Below, one piece after another: positions 25,787 to 34,834 of a DNA stretch of 64,000 nucleotides. Numbering within the stretch: the first letter of the stretch is position 1; each line of letters opens with the position of its first letter. The DNA is from JAKBEU01 sp036172095 (GTDB lineage Bacteria > Patescibacteriota > Microgenomatia > UBA1406 > GWC2-37-13): contig JAVHSH010000012.1 of NCBI GenBank assembly GCA_036172095.1, forward strand, positions 1 through 64,000, read 5' to 3'. Both the position numbers and the translations under genes were made by a program. Under the pieces are notes generated by a model. That model had not been told where the DNA came from. It did not search any database and saw only the letters and a program-made list of their open reading frames with translations.

Positions 25787-26953
25787 TTGGATGGAGTCGA
25801 ACAGTTGAAAAGGATACTACTCTCGTATCCCGTACCTCCATTCATGAAAGAAACCCCTATAGGGTCTCTTATTTATATTCTAGGGAACGAGACGAAGGAG
25901 GAATTACACGAAAAATTAGATATATACATATTACAGATTAAAAAGCATTCCTGTGCACACGTTGATCGAAAATATATTGATCAGATAGGAAATATCCCCC
26001 TTATCAATTTATACGATCCTCTCATCAATAATCGCTATAAATCGTTACACGCTCTTGATATTTCCTATAATCCCGCGCTCAGTATAAAAGATATTATGGC
26101 GAAGGAAATGGTTGACGATGCAATCAAAGAAGGGCTGATACAACCAGGTATAACAACCATTGTTGAGGCAACCTCTGGAAATACCGGGGCTGGGATCGCG
26201 CTCATGGGAGCAGTTTATGGCAATAATACTGTTCTTGTTGTACCAAACAAAGTAAGCAAGGAAAAAATCGACAGGCTTCTTAAATTTGGTGCTCATGTTA
26301 TCGTCGCTCCGACAAAAGTTGCGTCAAACGACATATATAGCTATTATTCAATCCGTGATTACCTCGGGACCAAAAAAAATGTATGGGTCCCACAGCAGTA
26401 TGATAATCTTTCGAATACAAAGGCACATTATCTTCATACCGGTCCACGAATTTGGGAAGAAACGAAAGGAGAGGTGACGACCGTAATAATCCCGACGGGC
26501 ACGAGCGGAACAGTTTCCGGTATTGGTCGTTATTTGAAAGAAAAAAACAAAAAAATAAAGATAATTGGCGTCGATACAATAGGAAGTATTCTCTATCTAT
26601 TGAAGATGGGATATGACTTGAAGGATATACAACATCTGTCTCATTCATATGATATTCAGGGGTTTGGAGAAGACATATTCCCAAAAAATCTTGACCTTTC
26701 GGTAATCGACGAATATATACGGGTAAGCGATATGTCAGGGCTTACGATGACACGCTTGTTGCCTGCACTCGGGGTTTTCCAAGGGCAATCTTCTGGAGCA
26801 AGTTATGTTGCGTTGCTTGAGTCAATCGATAAAGGCCTTATTACAAAAAAGGACATTGTTGTTCTTATGTTTCCAGATTCAGCTATTCCTTATAGAAATG
26901 ATGTTTTCAATGATGAATGGATGTTAGATAAAAAGTTTCTTATTAATTATTAA
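25787..26953 (+). CDS. PLP-dependent cystathionine beta-synthase/cysteine synthase family protein
   Basis: This fold-type II PLP enzyme makes cystathionine from serine and homocysteine, or cysteine from an activated serine. The PLP-binding Lys is in 'NPALSIKDIMAKEM', the phosphate/substrate loop is 'EATSGNTGAGIA', and the cofactor-phosphate loop is 'PTGTSGTVSGIGRYL'. It is 388 aa with a TTG start; an in-frame ATG at 25844 is an alternative. The catalytic core begins late, at about residue 62, so an N-terminal extension is present. No C-terminal CBS pair is seen. The next gene, 18 bp on, is a cystathionine gamma-lyase type enzyme, which argues for CBS function. Confidence 0.82.
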   Translation: MDGVEQLKRILLSYPVPPFMKETPIGSLIYILGNETKEELHEKLDIYILQIKKHSCAHVDRKYIDQIGNIPLINLYDPLINNRYKSLHALDISYNPALSIKDIMAKEMVDDAIKEGLIQPGITTIVEATSGNTGAGIALMGAVYGNNTVLVVPNKVSKEKIDRLLKFGAHVIVAPTKVASNDIYSYYSIRDYLGTKKNVWVPQQYDNLSNTKAHYLHTGPRIWEETKGEVTTVIIPTGTSGTVSGIGRYLKEKNKKIKIIGVDTIGSILYLLKMGYDLKDIQHLSHSYDIQGFGEDIFPKNLDLSVIDEYIRVSDMSGLTMTRLLPALGVFQGQSSGASYVALLESIDKGLITKKDIVVLMFPDSAIPYRNDVFNDEWMLDKKFLINY

Positions 26954-26971
26954 TTTATATTTTTAACTCAT

Positions 26972-28108
26972 ATGAACGGTTTTTCAACAAAAGTTTTACA
27001 TACTTCATATATTCCGAATAAAGAATCAGGTGATATTATTCCACCGATTCATATATCAACGACGTTCAAGTTCGGAAATGAGGGGAAATTTGACTATTCT
27101 CGTTCTGGTAATCCTACCCGCTCCATACTTGAAAGTACTCTTGCAGCGCTGGATGAGATGAAGTTCGGACTTGCATTTAGTTCCGGGTCAGCGGTACTTG
27201 CGACAGTGGTCGCCTCCCTCGCTCAGAATGAAGAAATTCTATTTTCCTCAGATGCGTATGGAGGAACATACAGATATATTGTAAATGTTTCCGGAAAACA
27301 GGGAATCAAATATCATTTAACCGACCTAACTGATATAAAAAAAGTGAGAGATATTCTAACAAATAAGCGAATCAAATATATATGGCTTGAGACCCCAACT
27401 AACCCACTTATGAAGGTGGCCGATATCGAAGAGCTTTCAAAAGAAGCTCATAAGTATGAAGCAATCTTAATAGTCGATAATACCTTTGCATCGCCCATTA
27501 TTCAGCAACCCGCAAAATGGGGCGCTGATATCGTTGTCTACTCAACAACCAAATATATTAATGGTCACAGCGACGTAGTTGGAGGAGCATTACTCATAAG
27601 TGATGAGAAGCTCTACATAAAATTAAAATTTCTGCAAAATGCAATTGGCGCAATTCTTTCGCCGTTCGATTCATGGTTGACACTGCGCGGTCTGAGGACT
27701 CTTGAACTGCGGATGGAAAGGCATATAAAAAATGCAGAAGCAATTGCAAAATATTTATCAAAGCATAAAAAAGTTGCGCGGGTATATTACCCTGGTTTGG
27801 CAACTGGGGAGGACAAAAAAATAGTACAGAAACAAATGAAAAATGGGGGAGGAATGCTTTCGATAGAGATAAATGAAAAATATAATGTCAATAAGTTTCT
27901 ATCTTCTTTACAATACTTCCCACTCGCAGAGAGCCTTGGTGGCGTTGAATCGCTTATTGATCACCCGGCGAGTATGACACATGCATCCATCCCAAAGGAT
28001 GAACGGGAAAAGATTGGATTGAACGATGGTCTGTTACGGATATCTGTCGGAATCGAAAATGTAGAGGATTTACTTAAGGACTTGGAACAAGCACTTGAAG
28101 CAAGTTAA
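26972..28108 (+). CDS. Cystathionine gamma-lyase/gamma-synthase family PLP enzyme
   Basis: This 378-aa fold-type I enzyme shows 'YSRSGNPTR', 'AFSSGSAVLA', 'WLETPTNPLMKVADI', 'IVDNTFASPIIQQP' and the PLP lysine in 'YSTTKYINGHSD'. The C-terminal 'LGGVESLIDHPASMTHASI' is typical of the family. With the upstream CBS-type gene it could complete reverse transsulfuration (homocysteine to cysteine). Sequence alone does not separate gamma-lyase from gamma-synthase. Confidence 0.9.
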   Translation: MNGFSTKVLHTSYIPNKESGDIIPPIHISTTFKFGNEGKFDYSRSGNPTRSILESTLAALDEMKFGLAFSSGSAVLATVVASLAQNEEILFSSDAYGGTYRYIVNVSGKQGIKYHLTDLTDIKKVRDILTNKRIKYIWLETPTNPLMKVADIEELSKEAHKYEAILIVDNTFASPIIQQPAKWGADIVVYSTTKYINGHSDVVGGALLISDEKLYIKLKFLQNAIGAILSPFDSWLTLRGLRTLELRMERHIKNAEAIAKYLSKHKKVARVYYPGLATGEDKKIVQKQMKNGGGMLSIEINEKYNVNKFLSSLQYFPLAESLGGVESLIDHPASMTHASIPKDEREKIGLNDGLLRISVGIENVEDLLKDLEQALEAS

Positions 28109-28138
28109 ACTTAGATTAGATAAGAGGAACAGGTGGCA

Positions 28139-28236
28139 CGAGTAAAGGGTACCCGGTCCCACTTCGCCCTTCGGGCTTCGAGGGATAAAACAGCACTTAG
28201 ACGGGCTTGCCCTTCCGTAGCTTTAGCGAAGGAGGG
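28139..28236. repeat. Hairpin-rich spacer with dispersed repeat copy
   Basis: This is the gap between the convergent transsulfuration and MFS genes. It contains GCCC-TTC-GGGC and, at 28210-28236, CCCTTCCGTAGC...GCGAAGGAGGG, which shares the CCGTAGCT...AGCGAAGG core with the repeat beside tRNA-Ser at 20.7 kb. It may end transcripts from both sides. Confidence 0.5.
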
Positions 28237-28273
28237 GGAAATTACGAGTGACAGAATCTGGAGAGCGACTCAT

Positions 28274-29428
28274 TTATTTCTTTTTCTGCAAATAGAAAAA
28301 GATTATTATCATCACGAATGCCGAAAAGAGGAATGGGGAGTTTATCCCAAGTGCCCCAAATAACCATCCTCCAAGGACAGGTCCCACAATTCGACCCAGA
28401 CTACCCGCGGACTGCAGAAACCCGAGCGTTTCACCATATTCTTCTTTTGGGACCCGCTCACTTGCCAGAGCCTGAATTGATGGATTTGCCATACTATTTC
28501 CAAACACGATAAAAGCTTGAGTGACCATAAGAAACCATGGATTGGGAACAAAAGGCATCAATATAAATCCTATAACGAAGAAGAACGTTGAGTAATTGAG
28601 AAGAAATCTTTCCTTGAATCGTTTGACAAGAAATGGAAGCAGTTTGAGTTGTGCTATTACAGCTAACACACCAACAAATGCAAAAACATATCCATTCTGT
28701 TCAGGACCGAAATTAAATCTCCTTTGAGTCCACAATGCAAATGTACCCTGCATCATGGAGAATGCTGAGTTCATCATGAAAAAAACGATAATCAAATATT
28801 GGATATTTGAAGCGCTAGCAACCTTCCAAAATTCCTGGAACGTGACCTGTGCTTTTGGCTCATGAGCCCTTTCTTTGCTTGATACCGTTTCTGGGAGGGT
28901 AAATAATGTAAGAGCCACAGTAATAAGGGAAACAACCATTGCAAAATACCCCGGATAACTATAACTATATTTTGCCAAAAACCCTCCGATTGCTGGACCA
29001 AATATGAATCCAAGTCCGAATGCAGCTCCGATAATACCCATTCCTTTTGCTCTGTTTTCCTTTGTGGTGACGTCAGCAATGTATGCTTGTGCGATTGATA
29101 TATTACCTCCAGTTATCCCATCGGTAATCCTAGCTAAAAATAGGAGTGGAAGATTGTGGGCAAGACCAAGTATCAAATATCCCATTGCACTTCCGACCTG
29201 GGAGATTGCAAGTAGTTTTTTTCTTCCGTACCTATCTGAAAGCCTCCCCAGGATGGGACCACTAATAAGTTGGAAAAATGAATATGTTGCACCCAATATC
29301 CCAATCGTAAACGGCGTCGCTTGGTACTTCTCGGCAATATACGGAAGAAGAGGTAAAACTATCCCAAAGCCAAGCAGATCAACAAATACAATCAAAAAAA
29401 TCGTGAATAATGCCCTGTTATTTTTCAT
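28274..29428 (-). CDS. Major facilitator superfamily transporter (TetA-like)
   Basis: About 384 aa with 12 membrane segments. MFS motif A is clear ('GPILGRLSDRYGRKK'), followed by 'ITDGITGGNISIAQAYIADVT' and 'GAAFGLGFIFGPAIGG' (the antiporter motif C region), as in TetA-type drug/H+ antiporters. The start at 29428 (MKNNRA) is chosen over 29455 because hydrophobic helix 1 begins a few residues later. The substrate is unknown. Confidence 0.87.
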   Translation of the reverse strand: MKNNRALFTIFLIVFVDLLGFGIVLPLLPYIAEKYQATPFTIGILGATYSFFQLISGPILGRLSDRYGRKKLLAISQVGSAMGYLILGLAHNLPLLFLARITDGITGGNISIAQAYIADVTTKENRAKGMGIIGAAFGLGFIFGPAIGGFLAKYSYSYPGYFAMVVSLITVALTLFTLPETVSSKERAHEPKAQVTFQEFWKVASASNIQYLIIVFFMMNSAFSMMQGTFALWTQRRFNFGPEQNGYVFAFVGVLAVIAQLKLLPFLVKRFKERFLLNYSTFFFVIGFILMPFVPNPWFLMVTQAFIVFGNSMANPSIQALASERVPKEEYGETLGFLQSAGSLGRIVGPVLGGWLFGALGINSPFLFSAFVMIIIFFYLQKKK

Positions 29429-29468
29429 ATATATATGATACGGTAACCGAAGCATTTATGCAACTACA

Positions 29469-30359
29469 TTATTTATTCATCTGCTCGATGACGTGTATCA
29501 TGGAGTCGGGCGTAAATAGACCCGGCCGTATGCGGGACAGGTAGAAGAGATTGTTCTTCGACTGAATCTCGCCTGACATGACAGAAACAGCTCCAGTGTA
29601 TCCAGCTTTTTTCACTGTCTCTATATTATCATTGTTGAATGCCCCGTATGGATAAGCGAATGTTTTAACTTTGATCCCGAATCGCTCCTCGAACTTTTTC
29701 TTGCTTTCGACAATCTGCTTATCCGCATATTCTTTCGGCGCAATCTTCAGATAAATATGATCTAAGGTGTGGGATCCTATTTCAACCAAGTCACTGTCGA
29801 CAATTTCACGGATTTGTTGGTCAGTCAGGAACCCTTTTTTTCCGATGTAATTATAAATGACATACAAGGTTGCGCGCATATGGTATTTTTTTAGAAGAGG
29901 AAATACATCTGTATAAAAATCTTGGTAGCCATCATCAAATGAGAGGATGGCACTTTGGGTTGAATAATGGATTGTCCCATCAAGGATGTCTGAGACATCC
30001 TTCACATAATAGGTTTCGTAATGGGCTTTTTTGAGTGCTTTCAGTTGATCTTCGAAGAGGGCGGGAGTTACATCAAGCCTTTTCCGTATAAGATCCCCTG
30101 CGTCCTTAACATACTCAACATAATGATACATGATGATTGGGATTTTTATGCCTTTTTCACCTGCATTTTTTGCCAAACCTCCCGGGGTTTCAAAAACGCT
30201 CTTTTCATAGTAGGGAGCGACGATATTGTCGAGAGCATTAAGTTGCTTTTGTAGGTTCGACGTCTTTACCTTCTCTATGGAAAAGAAAACGGATACAATA
30301 CAAAAGCAAACAACGCTAGCAATAAATAAAAGTTTGTATTTTTTTACTCTGGCTTTCAT
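29469..30359 (-). CDS. Polysaccharide deacetylase (NodB-type, CE4), membrane anchored
   Basis: This 296-aa protein has an N-terminal anchor (about 9-27), then the NodB domain: 'ILSFDDGYQDFY' (catalytic and metal Asp), 'EIGSHTLDHIYL' (metal His pair) and 'FAYPYGAFN'. It removes N- or O-acetyl groups from a surface polysaccharide or peptidoglycan outside the membrane. It follows galE by 6 bp, so it is co-transcribed with UDP-sugar supply. Confidence 0.9.
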   Translation of the reverse strand: MKARVKKYKLLFIASVVCFCIVSVFFSIEKVKTSNLQKQLNALDNIVAPYYEKSVFETPGGLAKNAGEKGIKIPIIMYHYVEYVKDAGDLIRKRLDVTPALFEDQLKALKKAHYETYYVKDVSDILDGTIHYSTQSAILSFDDGYQDFYTDVFPLLKKYHMRATLYVIYNYIGKKGFLTDQQIREIVDSDLVEIGSHTLDHIYLKIAPKEYADKQIVESKKKFEERFGIKVKTFAYPYGAFNNDNIETVKKAGYTGAVSVMSGEIQSKNNLFYLSRIRPGLFTPDSMIHVIEQMNK

Positions 30360-30365
30360 ATGCTT

Positions 30366-31370
30366 TTATTTGTCCCAACCATTTGGGTGTGCCTTATACC
30401 AAGTGACAAGTGAGTTTACGCTATCTTCGACTGTCCGTTTTGGTGTCCAATTGAGAATTTTCTTTGCTTTCGTTATGTCTGCTATCTTTTTTGCATCATC
30501 GCCTTCGCGAGGAGCGGATTTCCCAAGAGGAAATTCAACGCCGGTCACTTCCTTTACCTTACTAATAATTTCCAGTACGGAGTTTCCAGTCCCTGTCCCT
30601 AAATTGATTGTTTCATTCGGATTATCGGACAAAATATATGCTAGAGCGTTCATATGAGCTTCGTTTAAATCAGCCACATTTACATAGTCTCTTATTGGTG
30701 TTTTGTCTGGCGTATCGACTTCCGGGCAGGTAAGCGCAAATGGTTCGATACCGAGGGCACCACGCACTGCATTTTGCATAAGCAGGCTCGACGGTTTTTT
30801 TGAATCACCAATAAATCCGTCATCAGCAGCACCACAGACATTGAAGTATCTTAAAATAACATATCTTAACCCTTTTAACCGCGCATACCACTGAATTTCC
30901 TCCTCAACCATCATCTTTGAAACACCATACGGTTGCGAGGGGTTGAGGGGATGTTTTTCATCTATCGGCATATACTGTGCTTCACCGTAAACCGCACATG
31001 TTGAAGAGAAAACTATTCGTTTTACATCGCTTTCCACCATTGCGTTCAAAAGTGCATTAGTCCCACCAACATTATTGTCGAAATATTTATACGGATTCTT
31101 CATAGACTCATCAACCAGACAGGACGCAGCATAATGAACAATAGCTTGAATGCCTGATTCTTTTGCAAATACATTTTTGATAGTCTTAAGGTCTTCCTCG
31201 TAGATGGTAAGTAATGCGGGATATTTCTCCTTCAACACCGCAAGTGGACTATGATACCCAGTCGTAAAGTTGTCCACAGCCACGACTGAATATCCCTTTT
31301 GAAGAAATAGATATGTCGCAACCGACCCAATATACCCCCCAGCACCAGTAACCATTATTTTTGTGTTCAT
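30366..31370 (-). CDS. galE: UDP-glucose 4-epimerase
   Basis: This short-chain dehydrogenase-type epimerase interconverts UDP-glucose and UDP-galactose with bound NAD. It has GAGGYIGS (NAD loop), 'FSSTCAVYGE' (the catalytic Ser/Thr strand), YGVSK (catalytic Tyr and Lys) and 'RYFNVCGAADDGFIGD'. The start at 31370 (MNTKIM) is chosen because a TACAAT box (reverse strand, 31379-31384) ends 8 nt before it. The length of about 334 aa is normal for GalE. Confidence 0.92.
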   Translation of the reverse strand: MNTKIMVTGAGGYIGSVATYLFLQKGYSVVAVDNFTTGYHSPLAVLKEKYPALLTIYEEDLKTIKNVFAKESGIQAIVHYAASCLVDESMKNPYKYFDNNVGGTNALLNAMVESDVKRIVFSSTCAVYGEAQYMPIDEKHPLNPSQPYGVSKMMVEEEIQWYARLKGLRYVILRYFNVCGAADDGFIGDSKKPSSLLMQNAVRGALGIEPFALTCPEVDTPDKTPIRDYVNVADLNEAHMNALAYILSDNPNETINLGTGTGNSVLEIISKVKEVTGVEFPLGKSAPREGDDAKKIADITKAKKILNWTPKRTVEDSVNSLVTWYKAHPNGWDK

Positions 31371-31444
31371 ATTATCTAATTGTAGCATTTATCACTTTAA
31401 TCGTGGCTCAAATTTAAAATTTAAAATTTGAAATTTTAAATGCT

Positions 31445-32359
31445 CTATTTTTTTCTTCTGATCAAATGAAGAGGGTGCCATTGAAGCCTTCTTTCTGCTA
31501 AAAATATTCCAGCAAATACAAAGATTGTGCCGACAAAAAAAGGAGGCGTTGGATATTCGCGGAGAAGGGGAATGGCAATAATTACCGCTATAACTGGATC
31601 TATATAAGTGAATATGCCAACTTCCTGTGCATCCAACTTAGAAATGCCATACATGAATAGACCGTATGCCAGCGCTGATGAAAAGAAGACACCAAATATA
31701 ATCCCAGTCCAGCCAGCTCCATTCAATTGAAAAAACGACCAGCTGCGCATCTCCAAGCTCATGAAAGGGATGAAGAAAACTGAGCCAGCTAAAAAACTTA
31801 TACACGTTACAATACGCCAGTCTACATATTTGAGGACCTGTTTATATATTAATGTATGTGCAAGGACTCCGATAGTTGCAATAACAAGAAAAAGATTCCC
31901 CTCCATGGCGGACGCTTTTTGGATTATTGTCGTTGCATTGTTGACGAAAAATGGGGAAATGATGATGATGAGGACCCCGATAAATGAAACGATTATTCCC
32001 TTCAGTACACGCTTATGGGGCTTTTCTTTCATGAATAGAGTTGCGAGTATGAATAGGAATATGGGCTGAGATGATGCGATAACTGGGGCATTGAAACAAG
32101 CAGTTCTTTGCATTGCGAGAAAAAAGAACGTAATATTGATGGTGATTGAAAAAAATGCTCCCAAAAGTATTTTTACTAATTGATTTTTTGTAACAGAATA
32201 ATTTTTAGCCAAGACAAATGGAAAGAAAAGAAGAGATGCAAAAAAAAATCGGATGAATGCAAGCGTAAATGGGGGGATGTTGGTGAGAGCGAACTTGAAA
32301 AGTGGAGCGGCAGCTCCCCAAATGATATTGGTAATTATGAGTGCAATCACCGGATTCAT
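31445..32359 (-). CDS. EamA/DMT-family transporter
   Basis: This 304-aa protein has about ten membrane helices in two EamA repeats ('NIIWGAAAPLFKFAL...' and 'IGVLAHTLIYKQVLKYVDWR...'). It ends with a basic tail. Members export metabolites or amino acids; the substrate is unknown. It lies 22 bp downstream of a GT2 gene on the minus strand. Confidence 0.87.
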   Translation of the reverse strand: MNPVIALIITNIIWGAAAPLFKFALTNIPPFTLAFIRFFFASLLFFPFVLAKNYSVTKNQLVKILLGAFFSITINITFFFLAMQRTACFNAPVIASSQPIFLFILATLFMKEKPHKRVLKGIIVSFIGVLIIIISPFFVNNATTIIQKASAMEGNLFLVIATIGVLAHTLIYKQVLKYVDWRIVTCISFLAGSVFFIPFMSLEMRSWSFFQLNGAGWTGIIFGVFFSSALAYGLFMYGISKLDAQEVGIFTYIDPVIAVIIAIPLLREYPTPPFFVGTIFVFAGIFLAERRLQWHPLHLIRRKK

Positions 32360-32381
32360 ATATTCTCTCAGTGTAACAGAA

Positions 32382-33281
32382 TTATGAAAGAGGGGTATTG
32401 TTCCTATTCTTGTTGAAATATACTATCAGCTCTCCAATCAAGCCAGTCATGCCTATCTGAATTCCTACAATGATAAGCACAATTCCTAATTGCAATATCG
32501 GTCTTCGATAGAGGAGAACTCGAAAAAAGATTCGTTCTATCGCCAGATAAAAAGAAATTAAAAAACCAATAAAAAATAGGATGCTGCCAATGGGGCCGAA
32601 AAAATGTAGTGGTCTGTCAGCAAATAAAAAGACAAAGTATGCGGTTGTCATATCCAAAATTCCTATGAACAATTTCATAGGTCCAAATTTTGAAATTCCG
32701 TTCACTCTTTTTCTGTTATGCACCACCACCTCTTTCACAGAATACCCTCTGTAGTATACCGAGAGAGGAAAAAAACGAAAATTGTTCCCATACAGAGGAT
32801 ATTCGTCAAGTAGCTCCTTTTTGAACATTTTAAACCCGCAGTTGATGTCGGTAAATGGTGAATGGAACAACCTGTGAAGAACAACGTTCGCAAAAAAAGA
32901 ATAGAGTCTAATAAGGGGCGAATCAATGCGTTTTGCCCGGATTCCATTTACCAAATCTGCTCCGGACTTTATTTCATGCATAAATTTCGGTAAATCCGCA
33001 GGATCATCTTGTAAATCTCCATCCATAAAAACAAAAATGTCACCTTGAGCATTTTTTATCCCCGTCCTCAACGCCTCACCTTTGCCCATCCGTTTTTTAT
33101 GGACCAATAAACGAACATATCCAGCTTTCAGCTTTGAGCATTCAACTTTATGTTCTGAACCATCGTCTACAAGAACCACTTCAAATTCCAGATTCTCTTT
33201 TTTCATTACATCATCAATCTCATTAAGGAGTTCTGGTATATTTTTTTCTTCATTAAAATAAGGGATGATGATGGAAATCAT
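32382..33281 (-). CDS. DPM1-like family 2 glycosyltransferase with two C-terminal membrane helices
   Basis: This 299-aa protein starts 'ISIIIPYFNEEKNIPELLNEI' with 'VVLVDDGS', 'MGKGEALRTGIKNAQGDIFVFMDGDLQDDP' (the DXD region) and 'DINCGFKMFKKELL'. Two membrane helices follow. This is the polyprenyl-phosphate mannose/glucose synthase type, making lipid-linked sugars. It overlaps the upstream DUF2079 membrane protein gene by 4 bp, so the two are probably translated together, and DUF2079 could use the lipid-linked sugar. Confidence 0.88.
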   Translation of the reverse strand: MISIIIPYFNEEKNIPELLNEIDDVMKKENLEFEVVLVDDGSEHKVECSKLKAGYVRLLVHKKRMGKGEALRTGIKNAQGDIFVFMDGDLQDDPADLPKFMHEIKSGADLVNGIRAKRIDSPLIRLYSFFANVVLHRLFHSPFTDINCGFKMFKKELLDEYPLYGNNFRFFPLSVYYRGYSVKEVVVHNRKRVNGISKFGPMKLFIGILDMTTAYFVFLFADRPLHFFGPIGSILFFIGFLISFYLAIERIFFRVLLYRRPILQLGIVLIIVGIQIGMTGLIGELIVYFNKNRNNTPLS

Positions 33282-34834
33282 ATTTTTTTATAAACTTCAA
33301 AGCTTTGGTTTTTATAAACCCTAACAAATCTTGTATCTTTCAATAATTTTCCATATACCGGTTTCAATGTGGTGCTATCAGAAGAATTATAAACCTCATC
33401 TACCGAAAGAACAACGTAATCAGCTAAATCATATCGCGCAGAAAAATTATACAAATATCTTCTCGATGCAAAAACGGGGGCCATGTGACCAGTTATCATC
33501 ACCTTTATTGAGTCATTTTCCAGTTTTTTTTGCCATATGAAAGCATCTGTACTTTCTTTCGCAGGCCAAAATATAGGATGAATCTCACGACGCACAGAAT
33601 AGGGCATCGGAGACAATGTGAATGAAAAATATGCGGTACATACGATAAAAAGTGCAACAATGAACCATGAGTATTTCTTTCCATTCTTGATAAAGGTAAC
33701 GAGTCTCTTGAACCCATAAATACCAGATATATAGACAAATGGAGTGATGATTGCAGTGTAATGGAAATATATATTCCTCATTGCGCCACTTTTTGAAAGG
33801 AGGTTTATCGCCAATTCAGGCGTTACTATGAGGAGTTGAATAGGTGCGAGCAGGGAAATGAAACCAAGAGGGCCAAGGATGGTATATAGATATTCATATG
33901 TATCTTTCCTAAAGATATATTGAAAAACGAGATTTGGTTTTGTTATAAGTCCGACAAATACAGATGTCGTTGAATCACCAAAGTCGCCGAAATATTCAAG
34001 TGCGAAGTGCAATCCACTTCGGAAATGCGGAATAATAAATTTCATGGAAACAAAAAACCATGCAATCCCCACTATGAAAGATGTCAATCCAAAAAGTAGG
34101 ATATGCTTCCTTTCTTTTTTGTTCTGAAAATAGATCTGCGTAAGGGCATATAAACCAAAGAAGGAAATGGTGAGGCCAACCTGTTCTTTCGCAAGGAGTG
34201 AAAGAGAGATGAATACGAAACACCATCTATATTTCCGTTTCAGAAAAAAGTAAAAGAGGCAAAGAAGAAATGGTGTAGCAAGAACAGCTGCATGAAAGTC
34301 AAAATGATTTGTTAGCTGAAGAGGTGGATAGAACAGGTAGGAAAATGCAAAAAAAAGGGAAATGAGTTTTTTATTTGGATGAGTATTGAATACATGTCGG
34401 CCGATGGCATAAATGACAATCGCCCCAAGTCCGAGCAAAACCGATTGAAGAACGAGAAGAGTTTCCGGACCGGAATAGATAAAATATAAGGGTGCAATCA
34501 AGGCTAAAAGTGGATCATTGTGTACTGCCATCCTTTTTACTTGGTCAAACCCATGCGGATTTGTCATTTCAAGAAACCGTGAAAAATCCCAGGTCTTCAA
34601 GGAGATGAATGTGTTATATACCGTTTGATGCATAATTCCTAAATCGAAATATGATGCATACAGTGTCCGATATCTCAATATCGTAAACCATGAAAAATAT
34701 GCGATGTAGGAGAACACCAAAATACCTAAGAGTATTTCAGACCAATATTTAAAGATGAATTCAGTGATACGTTTTCCCATAACTGCACAGCAGGCAGTGT
34801 ATATGCGTTTGCTTAATCCTTGCTGAAGTTTCAT
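33278..34834 (-). CDS. DUF2079 integral membrane protein (possible GT-C type)
   Basis: This 518-aa protein has about a dozen membrane segments. The conserved DUF2079 N-terminal region is seen: 'YASYFDLGIMHQTVYN' and 'VHNDPLLALIAPLYFI'. Asp/Glu residues in the first external loop suggest a GT-C-like transferase using lipid-linked sugar, which the neighbouring DPM1-like gene would make; that role is inference. The start overlaps the end of the Xer-type recombinase gene by 4 bp. Confidence 0.8.
   Translation of the reverse strand: MKLQQGLSKRIYTACCAVMGKRITEFIFKYWSEILLGILVFSYIAYFSWFTILRYRTLYASYFDLGIMHQTVYNTFISLKTWDFSRFLEMTNPHGFDQVKRMAVHNDPLLALIAPLYFIYSGPETLLVLQSVLLGLGAIVIYAIGRHVFNTHPNKKLISLFFAFSYLFYPPLQLTNHFDFHAAVLATPFLLCLFYFFLKRKYRWCFVFISLSLLAKEQVGLTISFFGLYALTQIYFQNKKERKHILLFGLTSFIVGIAWFFVSMKFIIPHFRSGLHFALEYFGDFGDSTTSVFVGLITKPNLVFQYIFRKDTYEYLYTILGPLGFISLLAPIQLLIVTPELAINLLSKSGAMRNIYFHYTAIITPFVYISGIYGFKRLVTFIKNGKKYSWFIVALFIVCTAYFSFTLSPMPYSVRREIHPIFWPAKESTDAFIWQKKLENDSIKVMITGHMAPVFASRRYLYNFSARYDLADYVVLSVDEVYNSSDSTTLKPVYGKLLKDTRFVRVYKNQSFEVYKKI

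Noticed and set aside
28133..28363. A 76-codon plus-strand frame across the spacer after the transsulfuration genes.
   Set aside because: It runs through hairpins into the antisense of the MFS gene, and its residues do not look like a protein family.
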